64,000 nucleotides of DNA from Sedimentisphaerales bacterium (GCA_016926155.1 JAFGPC010000051.1:123171-187170), one strand, 5' to 3'; positions 1-9,632 are shown, counted from the first letter of the stretch. A program made the numbers and translations. Notes: generated by a model not told the origin, from the letters alone.

Positions 1-339
1 CCTCCCAATGTCAACGAACAAGACATTACCATTTCCGAGGAGGGAGTTGTCTCAATGGGCCAGGCACAGTTTGGCAGGCTCAGAATCGTGGATTTCGGAG
101 CGGATGAGAACCAGTTGGTTCCGGTGGGTTTCAATTCCTACAAAGCGCCGGACAACCTCCAATCCGCTGTCGCCACGAATGCCTCTGTAAAACAGGGTTT
201 TCGTGAAAGTTCGAACGTCCAATTGATGGAGGAAATGGTGGACCTGATGACGGTTGCGCGAATGTATGAAACCAATATGGGACTGATGCAGCGTCGGCGC
301 GAGTTGACGCGAACAATCATGGGTATAGCGAATGGATAA
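1..339 (+). CDS. flgF: Flagellar basal-body rod protein FlgF, 3' part
   Basis: The reading frame is open from the first base of the window, so the gene begins upstream and only about 112 C-terminal residues are visible. The end has the typical rod-hook C-terminal signature: a glycine-rich strand region followed by a helix containing SSNVQLMEEMVDLMTVARMYE. That helix is the conserved D0 segment of FlgF, FlgG and FlgE that packs in the axial core. The next gene, 21 bp downstream, is clearly flgG. The usual order flgF-flgG, and the short distal end, make FlgF (proximal rod) the best call. FlgG or FlgE cannot be fully excluded because the N-terminus is missing. Confidence 0.85.
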   Translation, partial: PPNVNEQDITISEEGVVSMGQAQFGRLRIVDFGADENQLVPVGFNSYKAPDNLQSAVATNASVKQGFRESSNVQLMEEMVDLMTVARMYETNMGLMQRRRELTRTIMGIANG

Positions 340-360
340 TCCTGACCAGGGAGAAAGACA

Positions 361-1143
361 ATGCTAAGGGCATTTTCCACAGCCGCGACGGGAATGGATG
401 CACAACAAACAATGGTGGACACCATTGCCAATAATCTGGCCAATGTGAATACCAACGGATTCAAGACTTCGACGGTGAATTTCCAGGACCTGTTGTATGT
501 AAAGCTTCGGGAGGCGGGCCGCGAGGTGGCATCGGGTATTACCGCTCCCAGCGGACTGGAGGTCGGCAGCGGTGTCCGATTGGCTTCGACAAACAAGATC
601 TTTACGGTTGGAGAATTTCAAAATACGGGTAATGATTTACACATCGCCATTCAGGGAGACGGTTTTTTGCAGGTAACGTTGCCCAATGGAGATTTGCGAT
701 ATACACGGGATGGAGCTCTGCAAATGGATGCCAACGGTCAACTGGTTACGGCATCGGGATTTGTAGTCAGTCCGACCATCACGATCCCGCAGGATTTTCA
801 GACGGTCGATATTGCCGCGGATGGAACAGTCAGTGTGGAGACCTCCAGCGGCAATCAGGCGGTCGGGAACATCGAGTTGTATCGATTTCAAAATCCGTCC
901 GGCCTGAGTTCGGAGGCCGGCAACCTCTATCGAGAGACCGAAGCCAGTGGATCCGCCACCTCCGGTACTCCGGGGGAGGATGGGTATGGCAGTATTCTTT
1001 CGAAATATCTGGAAAAATCCAACGTACAGATGGTCAGTGAATTGGTCAACCTGATTCAGGCGCAGCGAGGTTATGAGATCAACTCACGCTGTATCCGGGT
1101 GGGTGACAATATGTTACAACAGCTCAACACTCTGGTGCGGTAG
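361..1143 (+). CDS. flgG: Flagellar distal rod protein FlgG
   Basis: The 260-residue product has the normal FlgG length. The N-terminus MLRAFSTAATGMDAQQ, followed by NNLANVNTNGFK at about residues 28-39, is the signature of rod/hook proteins. The central region has FLQVTLPNGDLRYTRDG, and the C-terminal helix has SNVQMVSELVNLIQAQRGYE. FlgG forms the distal rod, through which substrates pass to the hook, and runs through the P and L rings encoded just downstream. The ATG has a GGGAG ribosome site about six bases upstream. The stop codon abuts a possible GTG of flgA, so the genes are probably translationally coupled. Confidence 0.96.
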   Translation: MLRAFSTAATGMDAQQTMVDTIANNLANVNTNGFKTSTVNFQDLLYVKLREAGREVASGITAPSGLEVGSGVRLASTNKIFTVGEFQNTGNDLHIAIQGDGFLQVTLPNGDLRYTRDGALQMDANGQLVTASGFVVSPTITIPQDFQTVDIAADGTVSVETSSGNQAVGNIELYRFQNPSGLSSEAGNLYRETEASGSATSGTPGEDGYGSILSKYLEKSNVQMVSELVNLIQAQRGYEINSRCIRVGDNMLQQLNTLVR

Positions 1144-1166
1144 TGACCGATGAGGAGTCTGGAAAT

Positions 1167-2174
1167 ATGAAATGGGCGGTCATTGCATGGATGGCGATTT
1201 GGATGGCAAGTGCCGGACCGGCCAAGGCGCAAGGGGATATGTTACGCATCTATCTGCCGCGCGAAATCGTCATACAGGAGGATGTGATTCGATTAGGACA
1301 GGTTGGCATTTTCCGAGGAGATGCATTGCTGCAAGCCAAGGCCGAATCGGTGGAACTGGGAAAATTTGCTTTGACCGGTCAACAGGTTATGTTGGACCGT
1401 GTTTCCATCTTGAGTCGACTGGCTTCCAGCGGTATCAAGGCGGATCAGGTTCTTTTAAGCGGGGCCCAGACAGTGCTTGTTCGACGGGACGAAAAGCAAA
1501 TCCATCCGGATCGAATCGAAGCGGTTGCCCGTTTCTTTCTGGAAACGGTGATGGGATCCGACCGGCTTTGTGAACTGAAAGTTCTTCGTAAGCCCCGGGC
1601 TTGGGTTCTGCCGGATGGATCGGGAAATATAGACTTACGTCCACAGATGGGGCAATATCAGGTAAAAGGCACACGAAGGGTTTCCGTGGAGATCGTCAAG
1701 GATAACAAAGTGCTTGGACGTCGTGAGGTGGCGTTTTCATTGCGTTTTCGATGTCGTCGGGCGGTTGCTACGGAGGAGATACCGGCCGGGACCTTTCTGA
1801 CCAATCAGAATATGAAGATTGAGACTGTAGAATCGGATACAGCCGAACCGACGGACTGGAAACCACCCTATGGTCAAGTTGCTCAGCGATTGGTTCGATC
1901 CGGGGATGTGATTCCGGATACACTGACTGCCCCAGCCGAACCAATCATCGTTGTCAAACGAAGGCAGATGGTCGTTGTGCGTCTGGAAAGCCCATTGTTG
2001 CAGTTATCCTGGGTCGGGGAAGCACTGTCCGATGGCCGGGTAGGGGAAATAATCAAAGTCAAGATGGGGGCCCTGCGGAACGGACGGATAATTACCGCTC
2101 GGGTCAAGGAAGATGGAACATTGGAACCGTATCGGGAAGGAATGAACATATGGGCGGCAAAAACTGGATCCTGA
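1167..2174 (+). CDS. flgA: Flagellar P-ring assembly chaperone FlgA
   Basis: The product is 335 residues from the ATG at 1167. I prefer this to the in-frame GTG at 1143 because it follows GAGGAG at good spacing and starts a clean signal peptide (MKWAVIAWMAIWMASAGPAKA). The C-terminal third has the SAF/ChapFlgA pattern: TEEIPAGTFLTNQNMK, then SGDVIPDTLTAP and a final beta-rich part with GEIIKVK and NGRIITARVKEDG. FlgA is a periplasmic chaperone for assembly of FlgI into the P ring. The protein is longer than the roughly 220 residues of enteric FlgA because of an N-terminal extension. It overlaps flgH by 25 bp. Confidence 0.9.
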   Translation: MKWAVIAWMAIWMASAGPAKAQGDMLRIYLPREIVIQEDVIRLGQVGIFRGDALLQAKAESVELGKFALTGQQVMLDRVSILSRLASSGIKADQVLLSGAQTVLVRRDEKQIHPDRIEAVARFFLETVMGSDRLCELKVLRKPRAWVLPDGSGNIDLRPQMGQYQVKGTRRVSVEIVKDNKVLGRREVAFSLRFRCRRAVATEEIPAGTFLTNQNMKIETVESDTAEPTDWKPPYGQVAQRLVRSGDVIPDTLTAPAEPIIVVKRRQMVVVRLESPLLQLSWVGEALSDGRVGEIIKVKMGALRNGRIITARVKEDGTLEPYREGMNIWAAKTGS

Positions 2175-2767
2175 CAATCCTGTTGTGCGGATGTGTGTTG
2201 TCGGCCTCTTGCCAGGCCGGATCCATCTGGGCTAAAAAAAACAAGAGTAAACCGAGTCTCTATTCGGACGACAAGGCCTGGCAGGTCGGAGATGTGCTGA
2301 CGATCATCATCAATGAAGATCATAAGGTCGATAACAAGGTGGATCGCGATCTGGAAAAGACCACCACCCATAGTTTAGATTTTGATGGGGATGATTTTAC
2401 CGTTGAACATCTCATTCCCAGTATTCCCAGCCTGAAAATTGAGGCGGAAAGCAGTAAATCTCTGGAAGGTAAGAGCGATTACAAGGATGAGCGAAGCATC
2501 GAAGACCGCATCACAGTGATTGTGGAGGATGTGCATCCCAACGGAAATCTGGTGGTGTTGGGTACACGAACCCGAGAGGTTACCGGGGACCGTCAAACGA
2601 TTCAGGTCAGCGGTATTGTCCGGCCCAGCGACATTTTGATTGACAACACCGTACGGAGCGAACAGGTAGCCAATTTCATGTTGGTCTCCCTCAGCGATGG
2701 TGTGACAGCCGATTACAATGAGCCCGGCTGGCTTGCGAAAATATTCGATTTCATCTGGCCCTTCTAA
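2150..2767 (+). CDS. flgH: Flagellar L-ring protein FlgH
   Basis: The 205-residue protein carries the FlgH hallmark: SLYSDDKAWQVGDVLTIIINED near residue 36, a middle region, then DRITVIVEDVHPNGNLVVLGTR and the conserved VSGIVRPSDI. It ends with DGVTADYNEPGWLAKIFDFIWPF, close to the family consensus. FlgH forms the outer-membrane L ring around the distal rod. The N-terminal hydrophobic stretch ends in LSASCQA, which could be a lipobox with Cys21, as FlgH is normally a lipoprotein. The gene starts inside flgA and is followed 23 bp later by flgI. Its presence implies a diderm envelope. Confidence 0.95.
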   Translation: MGGKNWILTILLCGCVLSASCQAGSIWAKKNKSKPSLYSDDKAWQVGDVLTIIINEDHKVDNKVDRDLEKTTTHSLDFDGDDFTVEHLIPSIPSLKIEAESSKSLEGKSDYKDERSIEDRITVIVEDVHPNGNLVVLGTRTREVTGDRQTIQVSGIVRPSDILIDNTVRSEQVANFMLVSLSDGVTADYNEPGWLAKIFDFIWPF

Positions 2768-2790
2768 AGGGAAATGCTGCACGGAGCGAA

Positions 2791-3909
2791 ATGAATATGA
2801 GACGTATCAACCAAATGAACCTTATATTGCTTCTATGTATGGCAGCGATGGTTCCGGCCGCTCGGATCAAGGATATTGTGGAAGTGGATGGTGAGTGGCG
2901 CAACCTGTTGAGTGGCTGGGGTCTGGTGGTCGGTTTGAATGACACAGGTGACAGTTCACTGCCCAGTGCCCAGGTACTGTCGAGTCTGTTAAGGAACGAG
3001 GGGATTTCTCTGTCTCCGTCGTTGTTCACCAGCGGCAGCATCGCTCTGGTCAATGTAATGGCTGAGTTGCCGGCGTATGCCATGCAGGGTTCGACGATTC
3101 CGATTACCATCTCGACTGTGGGAGATGCTAAAAGTCTGCAAGGAGGGCAGCTTCTCCCTACCGAGCTTCGCGGTTTTGACGGGGAGGTCTATGCCGTCAC
3201 CTTACGAACAGCCATCAGCACGGCTTCCTGGACGGCCGAGGGAAAAACCGGCAGCAGTATGACCAAAAATCATCCAACCGCGGGACGAATCGAAGATGGC
3301 GCCACAATCGTGCGTTCGGAGGTTTCCGAGATCATTCAAACGATTGCAGGACGGCGATACATGACGCTGAAACTTCGAAAAAGCGATGCGACTACAGCGG
3401 AGCATGTGAGGCAGGCTATCGAACAAGCGTTTCCCAACAGTGTATTTGTGGAAAGCGCCGGTACGATTCGAATTCGAGTGCCCGATACCGTAACCGAAAG
3501 CAATGTGAATCGGTTTCGCGCTCAGATTGAGCAATTGAATGTCGAGGTGGATATTCCCGCCGTGGTTGTGATCAATGAAAAGACCGGAACAATTGTTGTG
3601 GGAGGCAACGTCACGATTCTGGAAACGGCTGTTGCCCAGGGTAGCTTGGTCGTGAAGATCAAGGAGCAGCAATTTGTCTCACAGCCGATCGCACCATTCA
3701 CCAGCGGCGCCACCACGGCGGTCGTGGATGACACATCCATGGGTGTGGAGGAAGAAGAAGGCTACCTGATTCGAGTGCCTCAAGTGGTTACGGTCTCGGA
3801 ACTGGTAGAGGCGTTGAATGCCATCGGCGCGACGCCGCGGGATTTGATTGCTATATTCAACGCCCTGAAGGAAGCCGGGGCGCTGCAGGCTGAGATTCGG
3901 ATGATGTAA
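2791..3909 (+). CDS. flgI: Flagellar P-ring protein FlgI
   Basis: The 372-residue product has the usual FlgI length. Diagnostic segments are RIKDIVEVDGEWRNLLSGWG and LVVGLNDTGDS near the mature N-terminus, PAYAMQGSTIPITISTVGDA near residue 95, GATIVRSEVSE, and the C-terminal ending TVSELVEALNAIGATPRDLI. FlgI polymerises in the periplasm as the P ring around the rod. A hydrophobic N-terminus (LILLLCMAAMVPAA) is the export signal. A CGGAG ribosome site precedes the ATG. It lies in the expected order between flgH and flgJ. Confidence 0.96.
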   Translation: MNMRRINQMNLILLLCMAAMVPAARIKDIVEVDGEWRNLLSGWGLVVGLNDTGDSSLPSAQVLSSLLRNEGISLSPSLFTSGSIALVNVMAELPAYAMQGSTIPITISTVGDAKSLQGGQLLPTELRGFDGEVYAVTLRTAISTASWTAEGKTGSSMTKNHPTAGRIEDGATIVRSEVSEIIQTIAGRRYMTLKLRKSDATTAEHVRQAIEQAFPNSVFVESAGTIRIRVPDTVTESNVNRFRAQIEQLNVEVDIPAVVVINEKTGTIVVGGNVTILETAVAQGSLVVKIKEQQFVSQPIAPFTSGATTAVVDDTSMGVEEEEGYLIRVPQVVTVSELVEALNAIGATPRDLIAIFNALKEAGALQAEIRMM

Positions 3910-3942
3910 GGATATTGGGAAGCGGGCGCCTGGAAACAGATT

Positions 3943-4320
3943 ATGGAAAACAATGAATTTACAATCCGGGGACCGGCTGGTTTGGGGATTGAAAATCTGA
4001 TCCGACCCGAAGTTCACTCTTCAACCGACAGGGTTGATCTGGAAGATGAGAAACGCAAACAGACAGCGCGAGATTTCGAGTCCATTTTCCTGCACAGGCT
4101 TTTCAGTGCAATGCAGCAGACTATCCCCGAGTCCGATCTGGAAGATTCTTCATCAGGACAGATCAAGAGTATGTATTGGTCATTCATGGCTCAGGCCGTG
4201 GCCGATCAGGGAGGATTGGGACTTTGGAAGCAGGTGTATGAGCAGATGCCGAAAACCGATGGAGCGTCCTCCCCGGAGAGCAATGAGGCCGAAACATGGA
4301 AACTGGATGAGAGCGTATGA
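3943..4320 (+). CDS. flgJ: Rod-binding protein, FlgJ N-terminal domain only
   Basis: The 125-residue protein matches the rod-binding domain of FlgJ. Its core, ARDFESIFLHRLFSAMQQT, then SSGQIKSMYWSFMAQAVADQGGLGL, is the conserved amphipathic region of that domain. The C-terminal muramidase domain found in enteric FlgJ is absent, so another enzyme must open the peptidoglycan for rod passage. Single-domain FlgJ proteins are common outside gamma-proteobacteria. The stop overlaps the flgN start (ATGA). The ribosome site is weak, which suggests coupling to flgI. Confidence 0.85.
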   Translation: MENNEFTIRGPAGLGIENLIRPEVHSSTDRVDLEDEKRKQTARDFESIFLHRLFSAMQQTIPESDLEDSSSGQIKSMYWSFMAQAVADQGGLGLWKQVYEQMPKTDGASSPESNEAETWKLDESV

Positions 4321-4835
4321 AGACGAACAATATGAGTCTTGAATGTTTAGTGCAGGATCTGCTTGAAATCCTGGAAGCCGAGCAAAGGCGGATTGCACAT
4401 ACCTTGACGAGGCTGGATGAATTGCGCAGCGCTGTGATCAAACGTGATGAAAATATGCTGTTTACATTACAGGAAACGATTCGAACCGAACAGGAGCAGG
4501 CGGTCGATCTGGAATCGCGCAGGGAACTCGTTCGGGAAAAGATCGCCGGCATCCTGGGATGTTCGGTTGAGAAATTAAATCTCACGCGTTTGTGCCGATC
4601 ACTCGATGGCGCACCGCTTCAAAAGGTGCATGCGATACAACGGTCCTTGAAAGAGTCTGTACGTGCGCTCAAAAACGAGCATTATGTTACAACGGTTCTC
4701 CTGCGCGATTGTGCCCGGATCAACCATGCCCTGCTGCGGTGTCTGTTGGGAGAAAGAGGTCAAACCCGATTGTACAACGCCAGAGGGACTTCCGCCCTGC
4801 ATCTGGAGCGGGGTTTGATGAGCTTGAAGGCATAA
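4317..4835 (+). CDS. flgN: FlgN-like flagellar export chaperone
   Basis: This is a 172-residue, almost entirely alpha-helical protein. Its composition and length suit FlgN, the cytoplasmic chaperone that escorts the hook-filament junction proteins FlgK and FlgL to the export gate. The N-terminal half has a long heptad-like helix (LLEILEAEQRRIAHTLTRLD) typical of the family. Identification rests largely on position: it overlaps flgJ by 4 bp and is followed directly by flgK and flgL, its usual clients. No catalytic motif is seen. Confidence 0.75.
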   Translation: MKTNNMSLECLVQDLLEILEAEQRRIAHTLTRLDELRSAVIKRDENMLFTLQETIRTEQEQAVDLESRRELVREKIAGILGCSVEKLNLTRLCRSLDGAPLQKVHAIQRSLKESVRALKNEHYVTTVLLRDCARINHALLRCLLGERGQTRLYNARGTSALHLERGLMSLKA

Positions 4836-4866
4836 ATCGAAATGCCCCCCGGAGCAAGAGCAAGAC

Positions 4867-6903
4867 ATGAGCGGATATGAAATTGGAATCAGTGGCCTTC
4901 ACGCCGCCCAAAACGCATTGGAGATTGTTGGGAACAATCTGGCCAATGCGGCGACCGAAGGATATCATCGCCAAAAGGTCGAGCTACGACCGCGGGATGA
5001 GGTCTATACAAACGGCCACCTGATCGGTCAGGGCGTGGATATGACCGGGATCAAACGGTTGGTCAACAAGCTGCTGGATGGCGAGATCGTCAACCAGGAA
5101 TCGACGCTCGCGCAGCTTGAAAAGGAACTGGAAGCCCTGACGACCGTGGAAAGCGCTTTTGCGGAATTAACCACATCGGCGATGAGCACGGCAATGGATG
5201 ATTTCTTTAATGCGATGCATTCCCTATCGGCCAATCCCAATGATGTAAATATGCAGAGTCTGGTCGGCAGCGGTGCGGAATCGTTGTGCAATCTGATGCG
5301 GAATCTGGGATCGGTTGTTACGGAACTGGAAGATCTGGCCTTGTCCGAGGCCCAGTCGACCATCGAAGATGTGAATGTGATTACAGAACAAATTGCCGAA
5401 TTGAATGAAAAAATCAAGTCGCTTTCCGTCCGGGGGCATGATGTAAGCAACATGCTGGATCAGCGGGATCAGTTAATTACGGAATTGAGCCGCCTGATCG
5501 GCATTACGACGTATGAAAAGGACGACAATGTCGTCGATGTGGTTGTGGGCGACGTGACGGTGGTCCTGGGAAATCTGACAACGAATCTGGATGTCGGCCT
5601 GGTTGTCAATGGAAGCGATTATGATCTGGGCGTTACGGCGGCCGGTCAAAACATTTATAACACGAACCTGACCGGAGGGCGCATTGGTGGATTACTCTCC
5701 TTACGTAATTCGATAGTGCGTGATATAAGCACCAGTCTGGACACGCTGGCCTTGACAATCATCAAGGAAATCAATCATCTACACGTCCAGGGAGTGGGAA
5801 CGGCCGGTTCGTTTGATCGCCTTACGGGCTGGACGATGACCGAGACCGATGTTGCCAATATGATTCCTCCGGTTACCGGCGGCAGTATTTTTATACGTGT
5901 GACGGATTCTACAGGGGCCGTGACACGGTATGAAGTCGCAGTTGACCAGGCTACTTCGACACTGTCCAGCGTGGCGGCCGATTTCGCGGCGATTCCGGGT
6001 CTTGATCTCAATACGGCAGTCAATTCAGGACGCCTGCAGATTGTGGCCAATCCCGGGTATACGTTTGATTTCCTGCCCGGCGCGCTGGCTGAGCCAAGCG
6101 GATATCCGGGTGGGCCGCTGGCCGGCGGCCCTGCCGGCGAAGCGCCCCCGAATATAACGATCACAGGGACATATACCGGGACTGCGAACCAGACCTATAC
6201 CTGTACGGTAAACACAACGCCTCCGGGTGCGACCTGTGCGATAGGTTCGGACACGATGGAATTGACGATTGTGGACGGCAGTGGAGTCACTGTGGCTCGA
6301 CTTAATATCGGCCAGGGGTATACTGGCGGAACAGGCGTGGATTCGATTTTGGCATTCGACAACGGATTGAAGATTTCCTTCAGCAGCAATGGTTCCAGCC
6401 CCGGTTATCTCAATGACGGAGAACAATTCGAGATTCAGGCCCTGGCCAACTCGGATACGTCCGGTTTTTTATCTGCTGTAGGAATCAATACATTCTTTTC
6501 CGGAGTGGACGCTACATCCATGGCTGTCAATGAGGATGTCCAACTCAGCGGAACAAAAATTGCCGTGTTTCGATCGGTGGAACAAAGTGTCGGAGCCAAC
6601 GCCCTGGAGATGGCGAAACTGGGAGATACGACCCTGACGGATTTGGCGGGTATGGATCCCAAGTCCTACTATCGCGATTTGGCAACGGATGTGGGAAACG
6701 AGATTGCGGTAGCCAATGTCCGTTATGACAATGCGCATGGGGTCTGGCGGAGTCTTCTATCGCAGCGTAGCGATGTCAGTGGTGTGGATATGAATGACGA
6801 AGCGGCACAGATGCTGGTTTATGAGCGCATGTTTCAGGCGATGGCCAAGTACATGAATACTGTGACGGATACGTTAGATATGTTAATGAGCATTGCGTCC
6901 TGA
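4867..6903 (+). CDS. flgK: Flagellar hook-associated protein 1, FlgK
   Basis: The 678-residue protein starts with YEIGISGLHAAQNALEIVG and NNLANAATEGYHRQ, the FlgK N-terminal D0 signature. It continues with a long coiled helix (residues about 85-200) and ends with SGVDMNDEAAQMLVYERMFQ, the conserved C-terminal helix. FlgK forms the first junction ring between hook and filament. Residues of roughly 330-560 form a threonine/glycine-rich, beta-type insertion (for example ITITGTYTGTANQTYTCTVN) that is probably the surface-exposed domain and makes the protein longer than enteric FlgK (about 547). Confidence 0.96.
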   Translation: MSGYEIGISGLHAAQNALEIVGNNLANAATEGYHRQKVELRPRDEVYTNGHLIGQGVDMTGIKRLVNKLLDGEIVNQESTLAQLEKELEALTTVESAFAELTTSAMSTAMDDFFNAMHSLSANPNDVNMQSLVGSGAESLCNLMRNLGSVVTELEDLALSEAQSTIEDVNVITEQIAELNEKIKSLSVRGHDVSNMLDQRDQLITELSRLIGITTYEKDDNVVDVVVGDVTVVLGNLTTNLDVGLVVNGSDYDLGVTAAGQNIYNTNLTGGRIGGLLSLRNSIVRDISTSLDTLALTIIKEINHLHVQGVGTAGSFDRLTGWTMTETDVANMIPPVTGGSIFIRVTDSTGAVTRYEVAVDQATSTLSSVAADFAAIPGLDLNTAVNSGRLQIVANPGYTFDFLPGALAEPSGYPGGPLAGGPAGEAPPNITITGTYTGTANQTYTCTVNTTPPGATCAIGSDTMELTIVDGSGVTVARLNIGQGYTGGTGVDSILAFDNGLKISFSSNGSSPGYLNDGEQFEIQALANSDTSGFLSAVGINTFFSGVDATSMAVNEDVQLSGTKIAVFRSVEQSVGANALEMAKLGDTTLTDLAGMDPKSYYRDLATDVGNEIAVANVRYDNAHGVWRSLLSQRSDVSGVDMNDEAAQMLVYERMFQAMAKYMNTVTDTLDMLMSIAS

Positions 6904-6938
6904 AGCGGAAAAGCAAGGTAACGGGTAAGGTGTAAAAT

Positions 6939-8135
6939 ATGAGTTTCTCGCTGGAATCAATCTATAACGGGGCGGCATGGGCCATAGCGGTTCACAGCTC
7001 GGCTCTGGCCAAGTTACAGGAACAGGCGGCCACCGGTCAGGAAGTCAACCGCACCAGTGATGACCCGTATGAGGCCAACCGCATCCTGGACCTGCGAACG
7101 GAAAGCCGGTCCATGGAGCGGTTTGTCAACACCGTCAGTGATGTCGTCAGCATGCTGGAGTTCAGTGACTCGGTCATTCGACAAATGAGCGGTGACCAGG
7201 GGATTGCCGGGGTTCTGGAGACACTGACGTCGGCATTATCGCCGATCTACTCAGATCAATCGGTCCAAAATCAGAAGGCCGCCCAGATCAATGAGATCCT
7301 GGAAGATATCGTTTCACTGGCCAATAAACAACGGCTGAGCCAGCGTCTTTTTGCCGGGGCCGACAGCGATGCCGATCCATATCAGGTAACCCGCAATAGC
7401 GCAGGAGAGATTATTCGTGTGGAATATGTGGGTAGCCATGAAGAACAAAAAGTGGTCGTTGCGCCCGGTGTAGAGGTGTCCTCCGTGCTGGTGGGGGATG
7501 AACTGTTTCGGGCTGATGAGGTGGGTACGCCGGTGTTCTATGGTTCGACCAAGGCTGCTGCGGGCAGCGGTACCAGCAGCGTTCGCGGAGATGTCCAGTT
7601 AACGATAACAGGCACGACGGGGGCATGGGTTCTGAGTATCGATGGTGGCGCTACTACATTCACATCGGATGGCTCGCAAACCAATCTGCCAGTGGTCAAT
7701 GGTACAACCGGAGAAGTGCTTTATGTCGATACTACTGCCATTGATCAGGCGGGAACCGCCTATGTTCGTGTGCCGGGAACGTATGACATTTTTAATATTT
7801 TGATCAACACACGTGATCTTTTGAAAAATGTTAATAATCTGCCTGAATCAATCCGGGGAGAATATATCGATGAAACCATTGCTTCCATGAGAGAAGTAGA
7901 GGAAAAACTAGTGCGGGCCTATCCGATTATCGGGGGGCGAATAACCACCTTAAACAACCTTCAGACCAGCCTGGAAGATATCAAAATGAATGCGGAGGAG
8001 GAAATCTCGCGGCGTCAGGATGCTGATATCACACAAGTAGCACTGGATCTGAGCAGGCACGAGGTGTTGTATGAAATGTCATTGGCGGTCTCGGCCAAGA
8101 TGTTCAGCCTGTCACTGACAGACTTCATTTCTTAA
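6939..8135 (+). CDS. flgL: Flagellar hook-associated protein 3, FlgL
   Basis: The 398-residue product shows the flagellin-like N-terminus of FlgL: LQEQAATGQEVNRTSDDPYEA at about residues 24-44, then long helices with LANKQRLSQRLFAGADSDADPY. The C-terminus (TTLNNLQTSLEDIKMNAEEE) matches the D0/D1 helix. FlgL makes the second junction ring on which the filament cap and flagellin assemble. The central part (about 180-270) is beta-rich and variable. It is the last structural flagellar gene before the glycan island; only 42 bp separate it from a glycosyltransferase gene, so transcription may continue. Confidence 0.93.
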   Translation: MSFSLESIYNGAAWAIAVHSSALAKLQEQAATGQEVNRTSDDPYEANRILDLRTESRSMERFVNTVSDVVSMLEFSDSVIRQMSGDQGIAGVLETLTSALSPIYSDQSVQNQKAAQINEILEDIVSLANKQRLSQRLFAGADSDADPYQVTRNSAGEIIRVEYVGSHEEQKVVVAPGVEVSSVLVGDELFRADEVGTPVFYGSTKAAAGSGTSSVRGDVQLTITGTTGAWVLSIDGGATTFTSDGSQTNLPVVNGTTGEVLYVDTTAIDQAGTAYVRVPGTYDIFNILINTRDLLKNVNNLPESIRGEYIDETIASMREVEEKLVRAYPIIGGRITTLNNLQTSLEDIKMNAEEEISRRQDADITQVALDLSRHEVLYEMSLAVSAKMFSLSLTDFIS

Positions 8136-8177
8136 TAGGACCTTTCCGTTGACCGCTTTCGATATAGGAGCCTTTTC

Positions 8178-9599
8178 TTGTCACGTGCCGAATATCAGCA
8201 TGCGTTAACCCTGGCCTCACAGGATCGCCATGATCAGGCCATTGTTTTCATGCGACAATATCTGGCCCAATACCCGGATGATACTGAAGCATGGAACGAT
8301 GCCGGAGTGATCCTGTATCGCCTCGGGCGGTATCGGGAGGCGATTGCCTGTCTGGTACGTTCTCTCGATAGTGTAAAAGATCCGACACAGGCCTTTACGA
8401 ATCTTTTGGAAGTGTATCTGGCGGCAGGAGAGGTTGTTTCTCTGGGAAGCCTGGCAGATCGAATGATTCGCAAGGGAGTACTTCATGACGCCTTTCTCCA
8501 GGATGTGTCTCGGGATTTGAAAGAACGAGGATATTTTGCTGCCGCCATTGAGATTCTATTGGCCGGGAGACGTAACGGCATCCCGGATCCTTTGGAAATC
8601 TATAAAGAATTGCTGTCCAAACAGCCCCAAATCGCCCTGTTTTGTGGGGGAGATGGGCCGACATTTCTTCAGGAGATTCAACGCTGGTTGGCAGATCGAT
8701 ACCCGGTACGAGTGTTTGAAGGAAATACAGTCGAACAGGTGCATCGGCTGATGAATTGGAGTGATATTTCCTGGTTTGAGTGGGCCACGGAACTGGCGGA
8801 AATCGGTTCTGAGGCGAGCGCCTTGTGCCGTAAAATCGTCCGATTGCATCGATATGAGGCGTATCTGGATTGGCCCGGCAAAATCCGATGGGAAAATGTT
8901 GATACGTTGATCACTGTGGGTAATCGATGTGTCCGTGAACAATTGCTGGCCCAGGTTCCAGACCTGGAGCGCCGGACACGATGGGTAACGATTCCCAATG
9001 GCATAAACTTGGTAAAATTACCTTTTTCAGATCGGCAACGCGGTAAAAAGCTGGCGTTTGTCGGAAACATGCGGATGGTGAAAAATCCCATGTTACTGCT
9101 GCAATGCTTCAAGCGGCTCATAGAAATTGATCCGGAATACCACCTGTTTTGGGCCGGGAAGGAGCAAGATGCCGTCGTTGAACAATATGTACGACACATG
9201 ATCAACACACTTGAAATGAAGAAAAACGTACATTTTCAGGGCTGGCAGGCGGATATTCCCTCCTGGCTGACAGATAAGCACTACATTGTCTGTACCAGTG
9301 TGATTGAAAGTCAGGGGATGGGAGTGCTGGAAGCCATGGCGATGGGGCTCAAGCCGGTAATACACAATTTTCCCGGTGCCGAGCAGATATTTGGTAAAGA
9401 ATGGCTGTTTGATACGCTTGAACAATTTTGTGCTCTGGTTCTTGCCCCACAGTACGAATCGCGACGTTATCGACAGTTTGTCGAAAAGCATTATTCCCTG
9501 CAACAGCAACTTTCACGAATTGGGAAGGTGCTTTCCAGCCTGGAGACACCCGTTTCGCGATCCATCTATCCCCGCAAAGCAGTACTCGCTCAGCCGTAA
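8178..9599 (+). CDS. TPR-GT4 glycosyltransferase
   Basis: The 473-residue protein has two parts. Residues about 5-150 form TPR-like helical repeats (DTEAWNDAGVILYRLGRYREAI). The rest is a GT-B domain of the GT4 type. It shows a nucleotide-sugar binding half with VGNMRMVKNPMLLLQCFKRL and an intact EX7E motif in VIESQGMGVLEAMA (about residues 374-387), followed by GLKPVIHNFPGAE. The start is TTG, chosen because ATAGGAG lies seven bases upstream. Location next to flgL suggests flagellin or glycan glycosylation. A degenerate paralogue follows at 9766. The donor sugar cannot be read from sequence. Confidence 0.8.
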   Translation: MSRAEYQHALTLASQDRHDQAIVFMRQYLAQYPDDTEAWNDAGVILYRLGRYREAIACLVRSLDSVKDPTQAFTNLLEVYLAAGEVVSLGSLADRMIRKGVLHDAFLQDVSRDLKERGYFAAAIEILLAGRRNGIPDPLEIYKELLSKQPQIALFCGGDGPTFLQEIQRWLADRYPVRVFEGNTVEQVHRLMNWSDISWFEWATELAEIGSEASALCRKIVRLHRYEAYLDWPGKIRWENVDTLITVGNRCVREQLLAQVPDLERRTRWVTIPNGINLVKLPFSDRQRGKKLAFVGNMRMVKNPMLLLQCFKRLIEIDPEYHLFWAGKEQDAVVEQYVRHMINTLEMKKNVHFQGWQADIPSWLTDKHYIVCTSVIESQGMGVLEAMAMGLKPVIHNFPGAEQIFGKEWLFDTLEQFCALVLAPQYESRRYRQFVEKHYSLQQQLSRIGKVLSSLETPVSRSIYPRKAVLAQP

Positions 9600-9615
9600 G
9601 ATCCTAGCGATGAAG

Positions 9616-9632
9616 TGTACGGTTTTTATACA
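9616..9632. promoter_or_regulatory. Dyad TGTAC-N6-TATACA, possible activator site
   Basis: The sequence TGTACGGTTTTTATACA forms an inverted repeat 62 bp upstream of the -24 element at 9694. A near-identical arrangement (TGTAC-N6-TGTACA) lies upstream of the sigma-54 promoter at 44831. Sigma-54 promoters need an upstream enhancer-binding protein, and this spacing fits. Function is inferred. Confidence 0.4.
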